This document shows positions 14,360 through 27,502 of a stretch of 64,000 bases of DNA, piece by piece. A model generated the notes under the pieces. The model searched no databases and was not told where the DNA came from. It saw only the letters and a list, made by a program, of their open reading frames with translations. Every line of letters begins with the position of its first letter. Within the stretch, counting starts at the first letter, position 1. Source of the stretch: Ascaris suum (lineage: Eukaryota > Nematoda > Chromadorea > Rhabditida > Ascarididae); the NCBI GenBank assembly GCA_013433145.1, contig CM024177.1:3808110-3872109 (forward strand), in the 5' to 3' direction. The position numbers were made by a program, and so were the translations under genes.

Positions 14360-15183
14360 AGATTAGGACGTTGCCGAATAACAAACTGCTGCAAACAGCT
14401 GCAAATGCGACTAAACATTTCTCAAACGTAAGGGCTGCCTCAGACAGCTGCAGAAGGAATAAAACAGTTTAAAAATAAAGGAAGCCAGATACAGAACAAG
14501 ATGTAGTTGAGAAAGGTCCACCTCGAAAGGCATTTTTGAATCGACAAGGTTTAGCTGAAAAGAGAAAATTAAATCGCAGAAAAAAAAAGTAGCATTGGAA
14601 CAAAAAAGGAGCTTTGACCTAACGAAAGAGGAAAGGTAACATTTCATGGATGAATCCTATTTAAGACCATTTTCCACCATTATTCGCTATATGCAAGCAA
14701 TCAGATAAAATGTTATATGCAAAAGAGCAGAACTGATCATTGAAGGACTCGTTGTATCGAAAACAACAACCGTCCTGGCTATAACGGCTGATGACGAGAA
14801 TAGGATCTCAAAATTCGTATAGTAATCCACAGTGGGAAAGGATCTGACAGCAAGATTGATAAAATCGAATGAAAAATGTGGAGCAAACTGAGCAACCTAA
14901 AGTTGAGCGGAATTTGCGAGATTTGCGGCACCGATACCCTCAACTAAATCGAACTGAATTCTCAACGCACTCTTAACGTAATAGGACAAGAGTAATTTTT
15001 ATGCAAGACGGCCGCATAAAACGAATATCGGGCGAGGGAAGAAGACTCGATACGTAACATCTCCATCAAGCCCAAGGATTACTCGAAATTTATGAAGTTA
15101 CTTTTGAAATGCAAAACCGAAAAATTCGAGAACTTTCATGCACTACGTTTTTTCACTATCAACAGACGTAATTTTACCCTCGC

Positions 15184-16015
15184 TTGGAAGTCGAATGTCA
15201 GGAAAATTTAGTACGCACCAAGAATGATTTGGATGTTGCAGTTGACCATCGTTTTCTGCTTTGCACCATTTTCATTTGGAGAGTACTGTGTAGTGGTGAA
15301 GCAAATTGGGTTCTCGAGAGTCCATCGCTTTTTCACAGGAAGAAACTCCGCTTAGAAATACTTGAAAGGCATCGAACCTGTTGATCAACGAACTTGTCTT
15401 AAATTCTCTTGCCCAGGTGACTGAATATATATCATCGCCAAGTTGTATAAGCCCCGAAGAAAAACTACAACGAAGACATGTCTTTGCAATGTAATCTTCG
15501 TAATGAATGAAGGTAAAAGTTTGGCATCGATTTGCCCACAACGAACAGCGATCAGTGAGCTGATACAAAAAAATGCGATCTGGCTATGGACGCTTCCTTG
15601 CATCCCTCACACCGTTTCTTTCGCCGCATATAACGTCCTTCGGAGGAACACTTGGAACGTGGCTACTGGCTATGCTGTTGGTCGACGGTTTGCGCGAGCT
15701 ACTGAAGGGCAATCTGTCCCGCATTCTCCGACACGGCAAGCCATCTTTTTCTCCATTGACAGCGCACAGTCCTACATGCGCACTTAAGCATTGAAATATT
15801 CCCATACATTGTTCCATCTCAGGGACAAAGGTTTTAAAGCCTTCATTGCAGTTTTTCTTGTATCCCTGCAAACCCCTTCCTCTTTGCCCATCGCTCTGAC
15901 CGATTTTCTCAGTACTCCTGCAAATCTGTCTGCAAGTTATTTTTGTCGAATCCTTAACACCTTCCTTGAGAAGAACTTCACGACGAGAATCGGAAACCGC
16001 CGATAACGCGAACAC
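15184..16015. other. Block of overlapping open frames on both strands
   Basis: Plus-strand frames 15184-15384, 15443-15787, 15573-15794 and 15791-16006 overlap minus-strand frames 15584-16015 (143 codons) and 15272-15568. The block is richer in G+C than its flanks. I recognise no domain and cannot assemble a spliced gene. It may be a decayed mobile element or exons of an unknown gene. Confidence 0.25.
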
Positions 16016-19000
16016 CCTCGAAGTACCGCTGTCGATTTAACTTCTAGCAAGCAGTCTGCAAAAAAAGGATATGTGCTGCACAAAACTGATCAGTTTTATG
16101 TGACCACTCGAGGCGATCTGCCGTAGAATGTGGAGTGCTCGAGCTAGACATAGTTTTGCGGACGCAGCAAAAGGCCTTTGTAAAAAACGTTTGCTATCAT
16201 ATTTTCTACGCGATTCAACTGTAAGCAGTAAAGTGAAACTGAAGTGTTGACATTAGTGATTTTCGTCTCAATTTTCATAGAACTGCTTCATCGCATTTCC
16301 GATTTTGCACCTTCACAAAAGAACACTTTTCAACGACGTTCGGTAGCAATAGCGCTCCATCTGTCGTGAAAAAAATCTTAACATCTCATAGAAAGCAAAA
16401 ACGGAATGACATCAATAAAAATTTTTGAAATGAATAAATAAAGATAAGCGCAACGTAAACAACGAAGCAAATGGAGAAATAATAAACGAAAAAGGGTATA
16501 TGGCTTGCTGTGCTCAGAAAAGAAGCAAGTACAAGTAAAGGTAATATAAATGGCTTCGATTTTGAAGAAAAAGCAAAATGGAGTGTGCAAAGCATCAATT
16601 TTTCATTTCAGCAGTTACAAGCGCATATTACAAATACAGTCTGGATACAAGTTCTACATTAGCTTATGATATGGCGTGAACTAAAGTGAAGCTCGATGTT
16701 CGATGCACATTCACTAATTCGTTACTCATCTGCCAACCGCCTCCCTTCCAACGTCTTTTCTCCCCATCTACCCGTCTTCAAAATCCATTGCAACATGATG
16801 CTTCAATAGCCATATTTTTTTTCACTGCAGCAAATCAATTAAAATTCCGCTGGAATAACAACTATTTGCGGATATCGAATGTTGCAGCTTGATGTATCTT
16901 GCATTAGCTGCAGCAACGCAACGATTAAATATGGCCCTTTTTAATCTGGCTCAGGTTCTTTCTTAGCATTCAATTGGAACCTTGCAAATATGAAAGATGC
17001 CAGTCGTTTATCGACCGAGGCATTCGTGTAAAAACCGAATTTCGTTAGCAATAGGAAAAAACGAACAAAATCGAAGCCGAATTTCAGCCGGTAAAACCGC
17101 CGACATTTCTGTTTCCGACGGAAATTTGGTCAGTGACGGGTCAGAATGCAGTGTTAGACCTGCATAAACGCAAGAAATCTGTAAAGGGTTGATGATGGTC
17201 TTTCTATCAGATTTTGTCTGCTTGACACTCGCTCATGAAGTCTTCTGCTGAGAGAGAGTTCAGTAAAAATCTTTCATTGAATATAACATGACGGTCGAAT
17301 TACGCATTTTATCCCAATGTTTTGCATACAACTTTGCATATAATCACCAAAGCTTTTGAGATCAAATTGTAGCTGCAATATCTGCTTTTGAGACAAGATT
17401 AAATGCTTTTGAGAAAAGACTGGATTAAAGGCATACAAAGATGAGCAAGAATGGTAACTGTAATATCGCAGCATCTATAAATTGGTCGTTGTCATAATGC
17501 AAAATGTGAACGTTTTAGCTTATTGACACCAAATATAAACAAGGCAGCCATTCTTAGACGACATTCATACGATGCATGATAGACGAGAAACATAGCTCTA
17601 TTGCACTCACTACAAACACCGTAATTTCGGCGGGAATTGCAAACAATTTGCGAGTGCTTTCTTCTCTCTCTCCGAAACTCTTTGCTCACTTATCTCATCG
17701 CATTCAAATATTGTGCAAATTTCCATTGCTGCAGAAGTTGAATAAATAGATGTTTCAATCGGGCAACTGACTAGGAATTTTGATTCTTTTAGAAAGCTGG
17801 AAATGTCTAAATCGGAATCTCCCAGGCAATTCGCCCTTTTCATTTGCATAATTTCATATAACTCGCAGAAACTGAGATAAGCCTCGTATAAAGCGAGAAG
17901 AAGCATATTAGTTCATGAGAAATGCATTTTGTTAACATCGGTGCACACGTTATGCTTTCCTCCTTTCAAATTCAATATTCGTCCGCTGTTGCAAAAATAT
18001 GTAAAATTTACACCTTATGGATTCGTATCATTTGCGGGATCTGCGTGAAAAATCAACCTCGATTATTTGAAAGTTTAGACGTCATGATGCCGATTTTCCC
18101 GGAGATTTGTGTTAAGCTAACACTATTCTGGCGAGCAGAGTACTTGAAAAAAATCTCACCGAAGAGCGAAATTTACGGCGTACCTACTCATCTGTGAGAC
18201 CGAAAAACTTATTACAACGCTGCTTGCATTGATAACATGTAGTGAGAATCATTTAATCATACTACCGGATTAGGCTTATGCTCTAAACAAATTTGGAAGC
18301 CTACTGTATACAATTATAATTTCAGTTATGCCAAATTATCAAAGTCTGAAACCGCTTCTACTTAGGAATAAGCTCTCTTGCATGAAATTCTAGCGATATT
18401 TCCGAACATCATCTGAATAACGGAAAAAAACGCTTCGCTGTCAATAAAACTCTGAATGAACGAAACGAGGAAAAACAATGAAGGAACTCGATATGAGTGC
18501 GCAAATAGTAAAAGCAACTTTGTAAGACGTGAGGGTGAGCAATAATGTTGAAATAGTGGGATGAACAATGCAATATTTATGATCCAGGGGAAGGGCACTG
18601 CAACAAGGCGAACAATGCACAATGAGGTAATTTAGCTAGAGCCAGCAACTAGTGTATTCATAGAAGGAAATGGCTTTCCTCAATGCAAGAAATTTGTCGG
18701 CTCTTCCAAAGAAGGCAACGCTACGAGTTCATTCCATCAGCAGTTGCCCTTGAGAGTACCTTGGCTTACCAGGGAGAGGAAAAGAGAGGGGTAATAATTC
18801 TCAAGAAAAATGAATAATTTCGAGACGACTATTGGTTTAAAATAAGTTTTATGGAAATGAATCCATTAAAAATGCACAGCTGTTAGCAATCGTTAATTCC
18901 AATGCGCTTTCATACAACGCGACTTTTTTTTGCTGTCTCGTCGCAAGAATAGCAATAGTGTAGTAGCAGCGATGCAATTCAGCTCACCAACAATGTTTAG

Positions 19001-20510
19001 GCGTTTCATTGAGAAGAAATTTGCATAAAGATAGTACCACTGATCAAATTCGGAATTGTTTAGATGAAGAGATATCGATATGAGGAAAGTCATCAAGCTA
19101 GTTCATTTACAAGTCAGTAACAAGATCGTGAAGAAATTTGCATTTGCGATAAGAAAAATTTGAGTTTTTTACTGAAAAGATGTGATAAGGGTAGTGGAAT
19201 CATGCGCACAGTGGAATTACATGTTCAACCCGCTTCACGGTCGAAATCCTTTCTTTGAACGAAAAAAAAACATCGTTGCTTTGCATTTTGGATGCAGTGA
19301 GCAAAATGAGTTTTTCGAAAGCGAAACTGTAACTCAATCATTAAAAAACGACGAGAATGCCTTGTTATAAACGATTCAAGAATTATTTTCAGCTGCCGAT
19401 TCATCCATATGGTGTTTCCTTTAATAAGCGCATGCACTGCGTATTAATGATAAATGCATTTTTCGGATCATCATAAGAGAATCACCAAACCTCTCATCAA
19501 TGCTTTATTTTTCATCTAATATGCATCGAGGCAACCCTTAAGCAGATAACGATGATTGCTTGTGTTGAAGCAAAATGAGACGATGAAAAAGCGACCTCAT
19601 GGGCACTGCCATCATCGACATATCGATTCATTTGCAAGGTGCTTCTAATCGATGCGTTTCGTTTGCAATTCATGAACTTGCTATAGCAAATGCTGCTTCC
19701 ATAATAGTGTTTGAGGGACTCGTTAAAAGGCTTCTTATCCATAGAAAGACTTGAGGATGTTAAGAATGCCATATTCCTTAACAAAATCTCTCACGAAAAG
19801 GGACACGCTGGAGGAAAAAACTCGCTCCGCCCTCTGCAGGATATTTTGAAGCTATGTGCCTATCAATGCCCCCCAAGCAAACCTATATCATGCACACATA
19901 TATTATGCAAATACTCGTTGAAAAAGTAAAATTTTAATAACAAACATAAATAATATTTTATGAACAAGCTGAAAAACAGAGCAACAATCTCTTTGGCTCA
20001 AATAGTGGTGTGGTTTTGATGATAAATTCTCTCTTTGAACGCTATAAACAAGAAGCCCTGAAGCTTCGGCCCAACAGATATAGCTGTTACATTATTCAGA
20101 AGAAGCAGTAATGAAATTCAAATAATTCAGCGAGAACCATGCAAACAAGTCTTGTTAATGCCACATTCGCAGGCACAACAACGATCAATGAAATTAGAGT
20201 TGGGAAATGGCTGGAAGTTTTGTCATCGTCAAGAGATCAAAATGCAAAAGAAGAACAAAGTAATTATCGAATTTGAGAGCAGATGCGATGGAAAATGAAA
20301 CTACGGTAGACAATTCCCCTCAATCAAGAATGCAAACGGTTCATCCAGCCGGGATATCCGATTCTCCCTTTCTTATACTCACGCGAATTTTGATACACGA
20401 TTTGCATATCATCGAACTACATGCATGAGAGGAAACAATGAACCAAAACGTTCATGAAGCTTGCATGATTGACATTTCTTCCATAAAGAAGCAGGTGTTG
20501 TTACATCATA
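16016..20510. other. No supportable gene
   Basis: AT-rich. The most coding-like frame is minus 17610-17906 (98 codons; contains LGDSDLDISSFLKESKFLVS), unlinked to any splice partner I can find. Confidence 0.45.
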
Positions 20511-21085
20511 ATGTAATATAATATAATTTATTGTGAGACAATGCAGTATAACACAGCATAGAAAAGTACAGCATAAAAGAGCAGAGTGCTCCGCAGCTTA
20601 GCCCTTCATAGAATTGTACAGTATGGATATGGGATATTAAAATATGGTGTAAAGTATAGTATAATGTGGCACCGTATAGTATAGTATATATACAATATAG
20701 TTTCGTGCGGCATGGCATAGTATAGTATGGTATGCCACAGCGTAGTGTAGTATGAGATGGCATAGTTTACCGCAGTATGGTATAGCACGGTATGCTGCAG
20801 TGTAGTACAGCATAGTACAGTGCAGTGCCGCACAGCACAGTTATAATATTCTAGGTGCAGTTTAGATAGCATATCGTGGTTAAATCACAGAAAGCCACAA
20901 TATAGTATAGCATATTGCGGTATGGTATGGTAAAGTACAATATAACACAGTGTATTATGGTATAGCATAGTATAGCATATTATAGCACAGACTACCATAG
21001 TATAGCATAGTACAGTGCAGTGTAGTATGGTATGGCACAGCAGGGCATAGTACAGTGCAACAAAAAGTAGCATAGCATAGCAACA
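20511..21085. repeat. Degenerate pentanucleotide (TATAG/CATAG/CACAG) array
   Basis: Nearly 600 bases follow a 5-base period with consensus Y-R-Y-A-G: runs such as TATAG TATAG CATAT TGCGG TATGG TATGG and TATAG CATAG TATAG. The drift is almost all transitions. It accounts for the Tyr/Cys/Thr/Ile-rich minus-strand open frames in this interval. Confidence 0.9.
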
Positions 21086-22024
21086 TAGTAAAATATGGCT
21101 GAGAATATTAAATTTAAGAGCACTGCATTATATTGCAGTTCAGTGTCACAGAGCGAAATCTTCAGACCGCTCGAACGCGGAGAAACAGCATAATTTAGAG
21201 TACGGCATCAAATACTTTAACGATGGGCTTTAATTGTGCATAAAATGCAGCAAACGTTAGGAATAACAGTTGAACCAGGAATCCATGAAATATGAGTCCA
21301 TGAAATCCATGAAGCATAATCCTCTTCTCGGCAGCTCTGCTTACCGGAAATTGCACTTGGTGATGGGGAATTACTGAGTTAGCGCCAATGACATTCCCAA
21401 GCAAATGCAAAAGAATTCACTGTAGTGAGCTGCAGTTTAGGTGCCGCGATTATGCATATGGCATTCCTCAAAATGTTCACAGTTAGCACGCCATAGATTC
21501 GCCATTGCCGACAATATTGATTTGCGTCAGTAGAGTTCGGTATACGAGCAGAGGCCGCTTTTTCATTTAGGCAAACGCATTAGTGAACAGTTTGTTTGAT
21601 GTCACTTAGCTGAGCAAAAAAAAAACGGACAAGAATGGTCGTTGGAAGGAGCGGAAACAGATAAGCTCACAAATATGAGATATGATAGACGTCATGCAGA
21701 AGGCTAGATTAGGCTGGCTTCATACAGACTCCTGGTTGGATAGAGTGAGCCAGTACCTGCAAAGATTTTTCTCAGCATCCCTGCTTTGTCTCCAAAATTT
21801 TAGCTCACAACACTTTCTCAATAGCAAATGTTTAACTAGCCATAGCATACATGCGCTCAGGGGTTTACTTCGTTGAAACCACTCTGGTCATCAAAGTTTC
21901 CAGCTTCAACGACTTAACAACATTTGCGGTAGGGAATTCCGCTCTTTTCGTTTCACTCGAATTCAACGTTTTCTATAATTGTGTCGAGTTAAAGCTTGTC
22001 TGATAACAAATTTCATTTTCATGT

Positions 22025-22030
22025 TTTATT
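22025..22030 (-). promoter_or_regulatory. Putative poly(A) signal AATAAA of the cysteine-rich gene
   Basis: AATAAA on the minus strand, 75 bases after the proposed stop codon. The distance is right for nematode 3' UTRs, but the hexamer is frequent in AT-rich DNA. An AATAAA also occurs on the plus strand a few bases away. Confidence 0.35.
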
Positions 22031-22104
22031 GATTCAATAAAACAATGAAGCGGTAAAGATGGGCATGATTGTTGCGAAACATTTGAATATTTGGGCACCC
22101 ATTT

Positions 22105-22340
22105 TCATTCCTTTGCATTATACGGATAGATGCTTTTGCGCCTTTTATTTGATGTCAATTTTTCAGGATCGCAACTGTGAATTGAGTGTTGGCTGAGGGG
22201 AGGGGGATGAGCGCAGACCAAACATGTTGCAGTCCAGTATACACGAGCAGTAATAGTTTTAAGATCAAAATGGCCCATCCGCGCTTTATTGGACGAATGA
22301 GTGCAATGTTTCGGCCAATTCCTACTAATGCCGACGTTGG
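22105..22340 (-). CDS. Cysteine-rich gene, terminal exon
   Basis: Acceptor CTCCCTACAG at 22341; the frame ends at TGA 22107-22105. It encodes WPKHCTHSSNKARMGHF, then RVYWTATCLVCAHPPPLSQH and a basic C-terminal tail rich in Lys/Arg. An AATAAA (minus strand, 22030-22025) lies 75 bases past the stop, supporting a real 3' end. Confidence 0.45.
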
Positions 22341-24663
22341 CTGTAGGGAGCGAGAGGCACATTAAAACGCTTCTGAGCATGGAGTATGGGAAAAGCCGCA
22401 GACAATGTTGTACCAAAAGATCAAAGCAAATTTCAGCCAGGTAGACCTGTTGATTCCACGTTAAAGGTATTTAACTTGACAGCGTAGTTTGGTTCTTGAA
22501 GCTGCGGTAATTTTTGCAAGAGGCAGCAGAGGTAAAGCATTTCTCGAAACATCCTCACAGTGGGCACAACGAACCGAACCATCCATGAGCACAATAATTC
22601 GAAAGTTGTTCGTATTAAGCATTGGAGGCTTTTCGATAATGCTCAATACACCTGTGCCGCAAAACACGCAGGAATGCATTTTGCTGTTCATTTGAATTGT
22701 CAACGGTAGCTGAAAACTAAAATCTCCGCCGTAGGTCAGAGTCAATTACAACATCGGTCTCAAGGATAACATATTTCCAAGGAGGAATCTCACCCCTTCG
22801 CCTGATGATGCATCCATGACAAAAGTGCGTAACACCAAGATTGCATTTTTCTTCGAAACTAGTCATATTTTCGACCAGTTGGCGAAGGCATCAAATGGCT
22901 TTGCATAACGTGAATTCGCAGGCAGGAACATGCAATCGACGGTAGATTTTGACAGTTCAGCAAAGAGGAAGGCAAAACTTTCAATTTTAACGGGCACATC
23001 GTTGAGATAAGCGCAGCATGAAATGGGAACCTAGACATTCTATTGTCGGCTGTCACTACGAACTGGGAGCGAGTTGAAGTAATTGCCCGGTTCTCACCTG
23101 TTCGGTTCTCATAGTTCGGTTCTCACCTGGAAATTTCGTTCACATAAATACCGTGACTTACTTAAACAAGTAACCAATGCCGCCATGCTTTTTCGGGTTT
23201 AAGAGTAGCTTTAGATGGAAGGCCACATCGAAGGTATTTTCAGTCAAGACTGCTGTGTTCAGTAGAGACGCTTACTCGGCCAAAAAAGCAACAAGTTCCC
23301 ACATTGTGGACCGACCAAAAGCAAAAGCGAACTATGCAGCGTTTAGAAGACCGTTTCGCCTTAAACAGTCAATATCCCACTTTTGGCTTCTAAAACTCTG
23401 CTGAGCGGAAGCTAAACAAATCAAGCGGCAGTTTTTTCTCACTAAACTAGCAGATGGCTTTATAGCAAAAATGAGGCGGAATTAGGTCGCATACCTCATA
23501 AGGAGTTTTGGCCTTATTGTTGCCGCATGTATGAGACCGCGTATAACTGTCAAGTACTCCACATCTCTCATGGTTTCTAGAAACTTTTTGCGTTGAGTTC
23601 AGTTGTGCTGCTAATGCTGATTGTATCCGATTAATTCACGTGGCTTACGCCGACCAAGTTGGAATAAATGATCTTCGTGGCCAAAAGGCTAAGGTATAAT
23701 GATAAAAGCTTCATATCGGTGTTCTTTTCTTTGGCACGCACACCTCGATAACGTAATTTGTAGGTTTTCGAACATGCCCATATATATTTCCGACGCTGAA
23801 CGAACTGGCAAAGGATTCATCTCAGTTACTCCGAGCAGTGCACTGTTAATTTCTTCCCACTTGCATCTTCCACTGTCTCTTCCATTCCCATATTTGTTTT
23901 TTTCTGCAGGAGGCAAATCATTTTGGACAACAAAATATTCTGTGTAGTACTGCATAATGCACTCGAGCATTAAAAACATAGTTCCATATATTTCAATGGA
24001 TCATGGCAAAAACAATAAATGATGCGGAGGAGTGCAGCTACCAGTCTCGCTGAGTGGATTTCCTCGCGCTGTTTCGTCACAACCTTAGATTTTTTTCATT
24101 GCTTTCTCATTCACCCTCATAAACCAGTATGTTTGCTGAGACAGGTAGCTCGGAATACCACGAAGTTGTACTGATGGGTATGCAATGAGCCCATCACCTT
24201 CGATCGGGTGAAGGATGGTTCTACTTTGATGCCGAAAGTTTTTTTAAGTGATGGTGGACGAAAATGATACTGGCGCATATGTCATAGATGATGAGGTGCG
24301 GAGTGGTACCTATCCGTCCCAATGATGCTAGCCTATTTGAATACTCAAAAACGAAACTTGAATTTTCCATTTTAGGCAATGGAAAACTGCAAAAGCCAAA
24401 GTCTAAATATTTCGCTCTTGATAAGCTGCGCAGCTTCGAACAGTCGAGGCTGAATCAGCAACTAATTAGCACTTTCACGTTTCTTTGAAAAAGGACCAGC
24501 ACTATCTCGTATTCCAATTACATTTTTCGTTTTTAAAGCCATATCTCATACGTATTATTGATTTCTTCTTATTAGAAGTTGTCTTTGTGTTCGCTCGTCT
24601 CGATTAATCTTCTTCTCTGTATATTTTTCACCACATACGCAGCGAAGCCTGTAGTATCCTCGC
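22105..24663 (-). CDS. Unrecognised cysteine-rich protein gene, multi-exon (3' part)
   Basis: A chain of minus-strand exons joins with continuous phase: 24663-24639, 24449-24345, 24223-24115, 24068-24042, 23961-23744, 23389-23352, 23252-23162, 23030-22992, 22858-22750, 22709-22481, 22340-22105, ending at a TGA. Introns run from about 40 to 190 bases, apart from two longer ones (about 350 bases before 23389-23352 and 140 before 22340-22105), mostly with GTAAGT-, GTATGT- or GTGAAT-like donors and TTTCAG/CAG/TAG acceptors. The products include HPIEGDGLIAYPSVQLRGIP, NPKKHGGIGYLF and, near the C-terminus, four CxxC pairs (FCHGC, CVFC, CAHC, CLVC), suggesting zinc ribbons. I do not recognise the protein. 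The exact joins of the smallest exons and the 22481 donor are the weakest points (an alternative 22476 breaks phase). The 5' end is unresolved; an open segment at 25165-25377 may belong to it. Confidence 0.42.
22481..22709 (-). CDS. Cysteine-rich gene, penultimate exon with two CxxC pairs
   Basis: After TTAGTTTTCAG the frame reads LPLTIQMNSKMHSCVFCGTG, then about 40 residues on RCAHCEDVSRNALPLLPLAK. The two CxxC pairs spaced by a hydrophobic strand region look like a single zinc ribbon. This is the most convincing exon of the gene. Confidence 0.5.
23088..23130. repeat. Short tandem repeat, three copies of CGGTTCTCA..GTT
   Basis: Units CGGTTCTCACCTGTT (23088-23102), CGGTTCTCATAGTT (23103-23116) and CGGTTCTCACCTGG (23117-23130). 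They lie in the proposed intron between exons 23252-23162 and 23030-22992 of the cysteine-rich gene. Confidence 0.85.
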
Positions 24664-27471
24664 CTAAAATTGGCTGCTATGTTCAAATGGTTTGCGCATG
24701 GATGAAACATATCTCAGTATTGCATTTTAAGGTGCTATTTTGGTTATTTCTTACTTCCGCATATAGCCTTATGCAAATTTTGAGGAAGGTCTGGTATACA
24801 CGACCTATATCATACTTGTTCTCTTATGACGTACGGATGTAGTGGAAATACTAGGCAGTCAAAATGCTATTCCTTGCCAGAAAATATACCGAATCGGATA
24901 TGCAAGTCCAAACAAAAAAAAAACGGCTCAGAAGGAGAAAACTGAGGACACTCTGCAGTCATTTCGGCTTAATCAAGTTCAGAGATGCACGTAAAACAAG
25001 ATGAGTTTATTTGCACAGGTAGGGAGCAATAAGCACTATACACGGCATAAGGCGCAAAGGCGAATATAAAAGCCAACGGATGAACCGATAGGGGAGAATA
25101 AGAGAGAAAGAAGCAAATCTATAAACAGAAGCAAATTGAACAAAATTTTAAACAGCAACAAAATTCACATTAGCATTTTTATATGACAGCGCATATTTGC
25201 AAAAACGCCACTGAAATGTTGGTGATGGGGAAGAGACGTAATGTTTATTCCCCTATTCAGGATGCGAGACCGAATAATTGCGCTTGTAAGGAAATGATTT
25301 CCTTCAAAAATTTGTAGTGATTTCGTTTTCGTGATTTCATTCGGTACGGAATTCCCCGGATTTATTCTCTTATTCAAGAAAATTTTCAGATATGTTTAGC
25401 CTACTCCTCCTACACTTGTGGACACCAATTTAAAGAACTCATCACGGGGTGTCAGTATTTTCGCGAACAGTACTGTATGCCATATAGAGATCAAGGCAAA
25501 CGATGCAGCTTAAATGTCCACTAGCCTAGAGAGCTCGCTGCGTCTACTTGGCAATTACAAATGCTCGAGCATGCTGCTTTCTCAATAACGCGAGAGCGAA
25601 GAGTCTCTGAATATTTTCAATATTTTTCAGGCAATGAGTATTCCTGCAAACCAATCCCTAGCGGCTTCATGCGATTATCTTTCAAATGAAAAAGTTCGAT
25701 TGTTAAAAGAGGCGGAATTTCAAGTTGGGAAAGAAGCTTTTAAAGTGCAATATACCAACGTTAACAGAACTATCGTTAAAATTATAACACTGATTGTCAT
25801 GCTTACATCTAAAATATATGCTAGTAAATGACAATAAATAAGAAGGCATAAAAGCCAACGCGAAAATGTTGTTGTCCACTTCTATAATTGGTCGATTCTA
25901 AGCGATCGAAATCAGTCATCGACGTCGGATGTATCGAAGAACTAGCATCAGTGAGACAGAGTCGAGATGTTATTCTTTCATCACTCCAATGTTAGACAAG
26001 CAAATGCTAATTGAGCTTATTGGACGAAACTTAATCACATAGGGTTTCTAGTTTCATTCACATCGCCCCGCTGAGCCATTCAAAATTTATTAGGAGCGCA
26101 TTTGTGAAACGATTTTCGTTCAGCTGACAATCAAAAGCCTATTAGCATCCCGCTTTTGTTTTTTGATGATGAAAGAACTTGATGTCAATATTACTGTTAA
26201 AATGCTTTTCGCGTAGGCATTATGCTTGTGCGAATTTGTATAAATGTTTTCTCTTCCAAAAATGTGGACATTCGAAAAGTTCTTGGTGATAGCATCTTTA
26301 TTCTTTATCAGAGGAATCCTAAAATGCGATTGCACATCCCAGTTGAAAGAGTGTCCACCATAAGAATTACGGTCCCTACGCTGCCGACTGGATCCATGAC
26401 TGCAGTTTTCACGCTGTTCATTTATTCTAGGTCCAATATGTGAGCGATAAAATGTAGCTTTCGGATACTCGCTTGTATACTGAGACTAAGTGATGTTTTT
26501 CATTAAAAAACTTGTTTCCTGTTTCCTGTTCTTGGAAATCAATGTAACAATCGCTGAGCTTAATTCATCCACTCTCGCTTTTCTCGAACTTGTTCTTCAT
26601 GAACCTAGAGGTGCATTCGATATTCTGCCCAGCTGATTTTTCGCAAAGGTATTTTTGAGTACTTGAGTTTCTAAGGGCCTAAATGGCACTAATTTCTCCA
26701 CTATCTTTTAATCTGAACAATTGGTTGACTTTTTCGGCATTGAGCTATCAGGACCCAGCTGCTCGATGGGTGGAAGGATGTGCGGAGGTCCCAGATCCAA
26801 AATCTTCTGAAAGTTATGGGGCCATAAGCTATTCCACTATGCATTACTCCTCTTTGCCCTATTTTCAGCGGGGTTCTCTTGATGATGGATTACACAAACT
26901 TAAATATTTCTACATTAGGATGTAGCCCACGTGATCAGTACATTGAAACAGTGCAGTTTCATTTACTCTCCAATAAAATTGCGATGCTGAACTGCGCATA
27001 AAACCTATGAAACAGAGCTGTTGCTTTCATATCCTATCTCCATGATGACAATAATTCACAGCACATAATTTCTAGAGTCGTTCAAAGCAATTTTCAGAAG
27101 GAGCCAAACTGCATCGACTCCAATACGTCATATTATAGTCTGTTTGGAGTAGCAAAACAGTTGACAATGAGGTAACATTCCTTTAAAAAAACAGAATAGC
27201 AGCGACATTAGGCAGGCGATGCTAATAGCGCCCAACGTCCTATTTTCAACAGACTTGACATATGTCTCTAATAAGAGCGAACTTCAGTCTGAAATGAAGG
27301 ACGACGCAATATAGGTGGGGGTTTGGATGCATTATAAGTAGCTGGTGTTTAATCATTGCTGTCGTATTTAATCCAAGTTCTGGCAATCTGACATTTATGA
27401 GCGCATGATCTATCAACCTATTCATTATGGACGAATGTTTGCGAAAGCGAATATACATTCGTTGCCGGGAG

Positions 27472-27498
<27 letters not shown>
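27472..27498. repeat. Poly-T tract (T27)
   Basis: Uninterrupted run of 27 T. It could be the A-tail of a minus-strand retroposed sequence, but no SINE or target-site duplication was recognised next to it. Confidence 0.95.

Positions 27499-27502
<4 letters not shown>

Noticed and set aside
20506..21073. Minus-strand Tyr/Thr/Cys-rich frames
   Set aside because: They are produced by the 5-base repeat and have no coding evidence.
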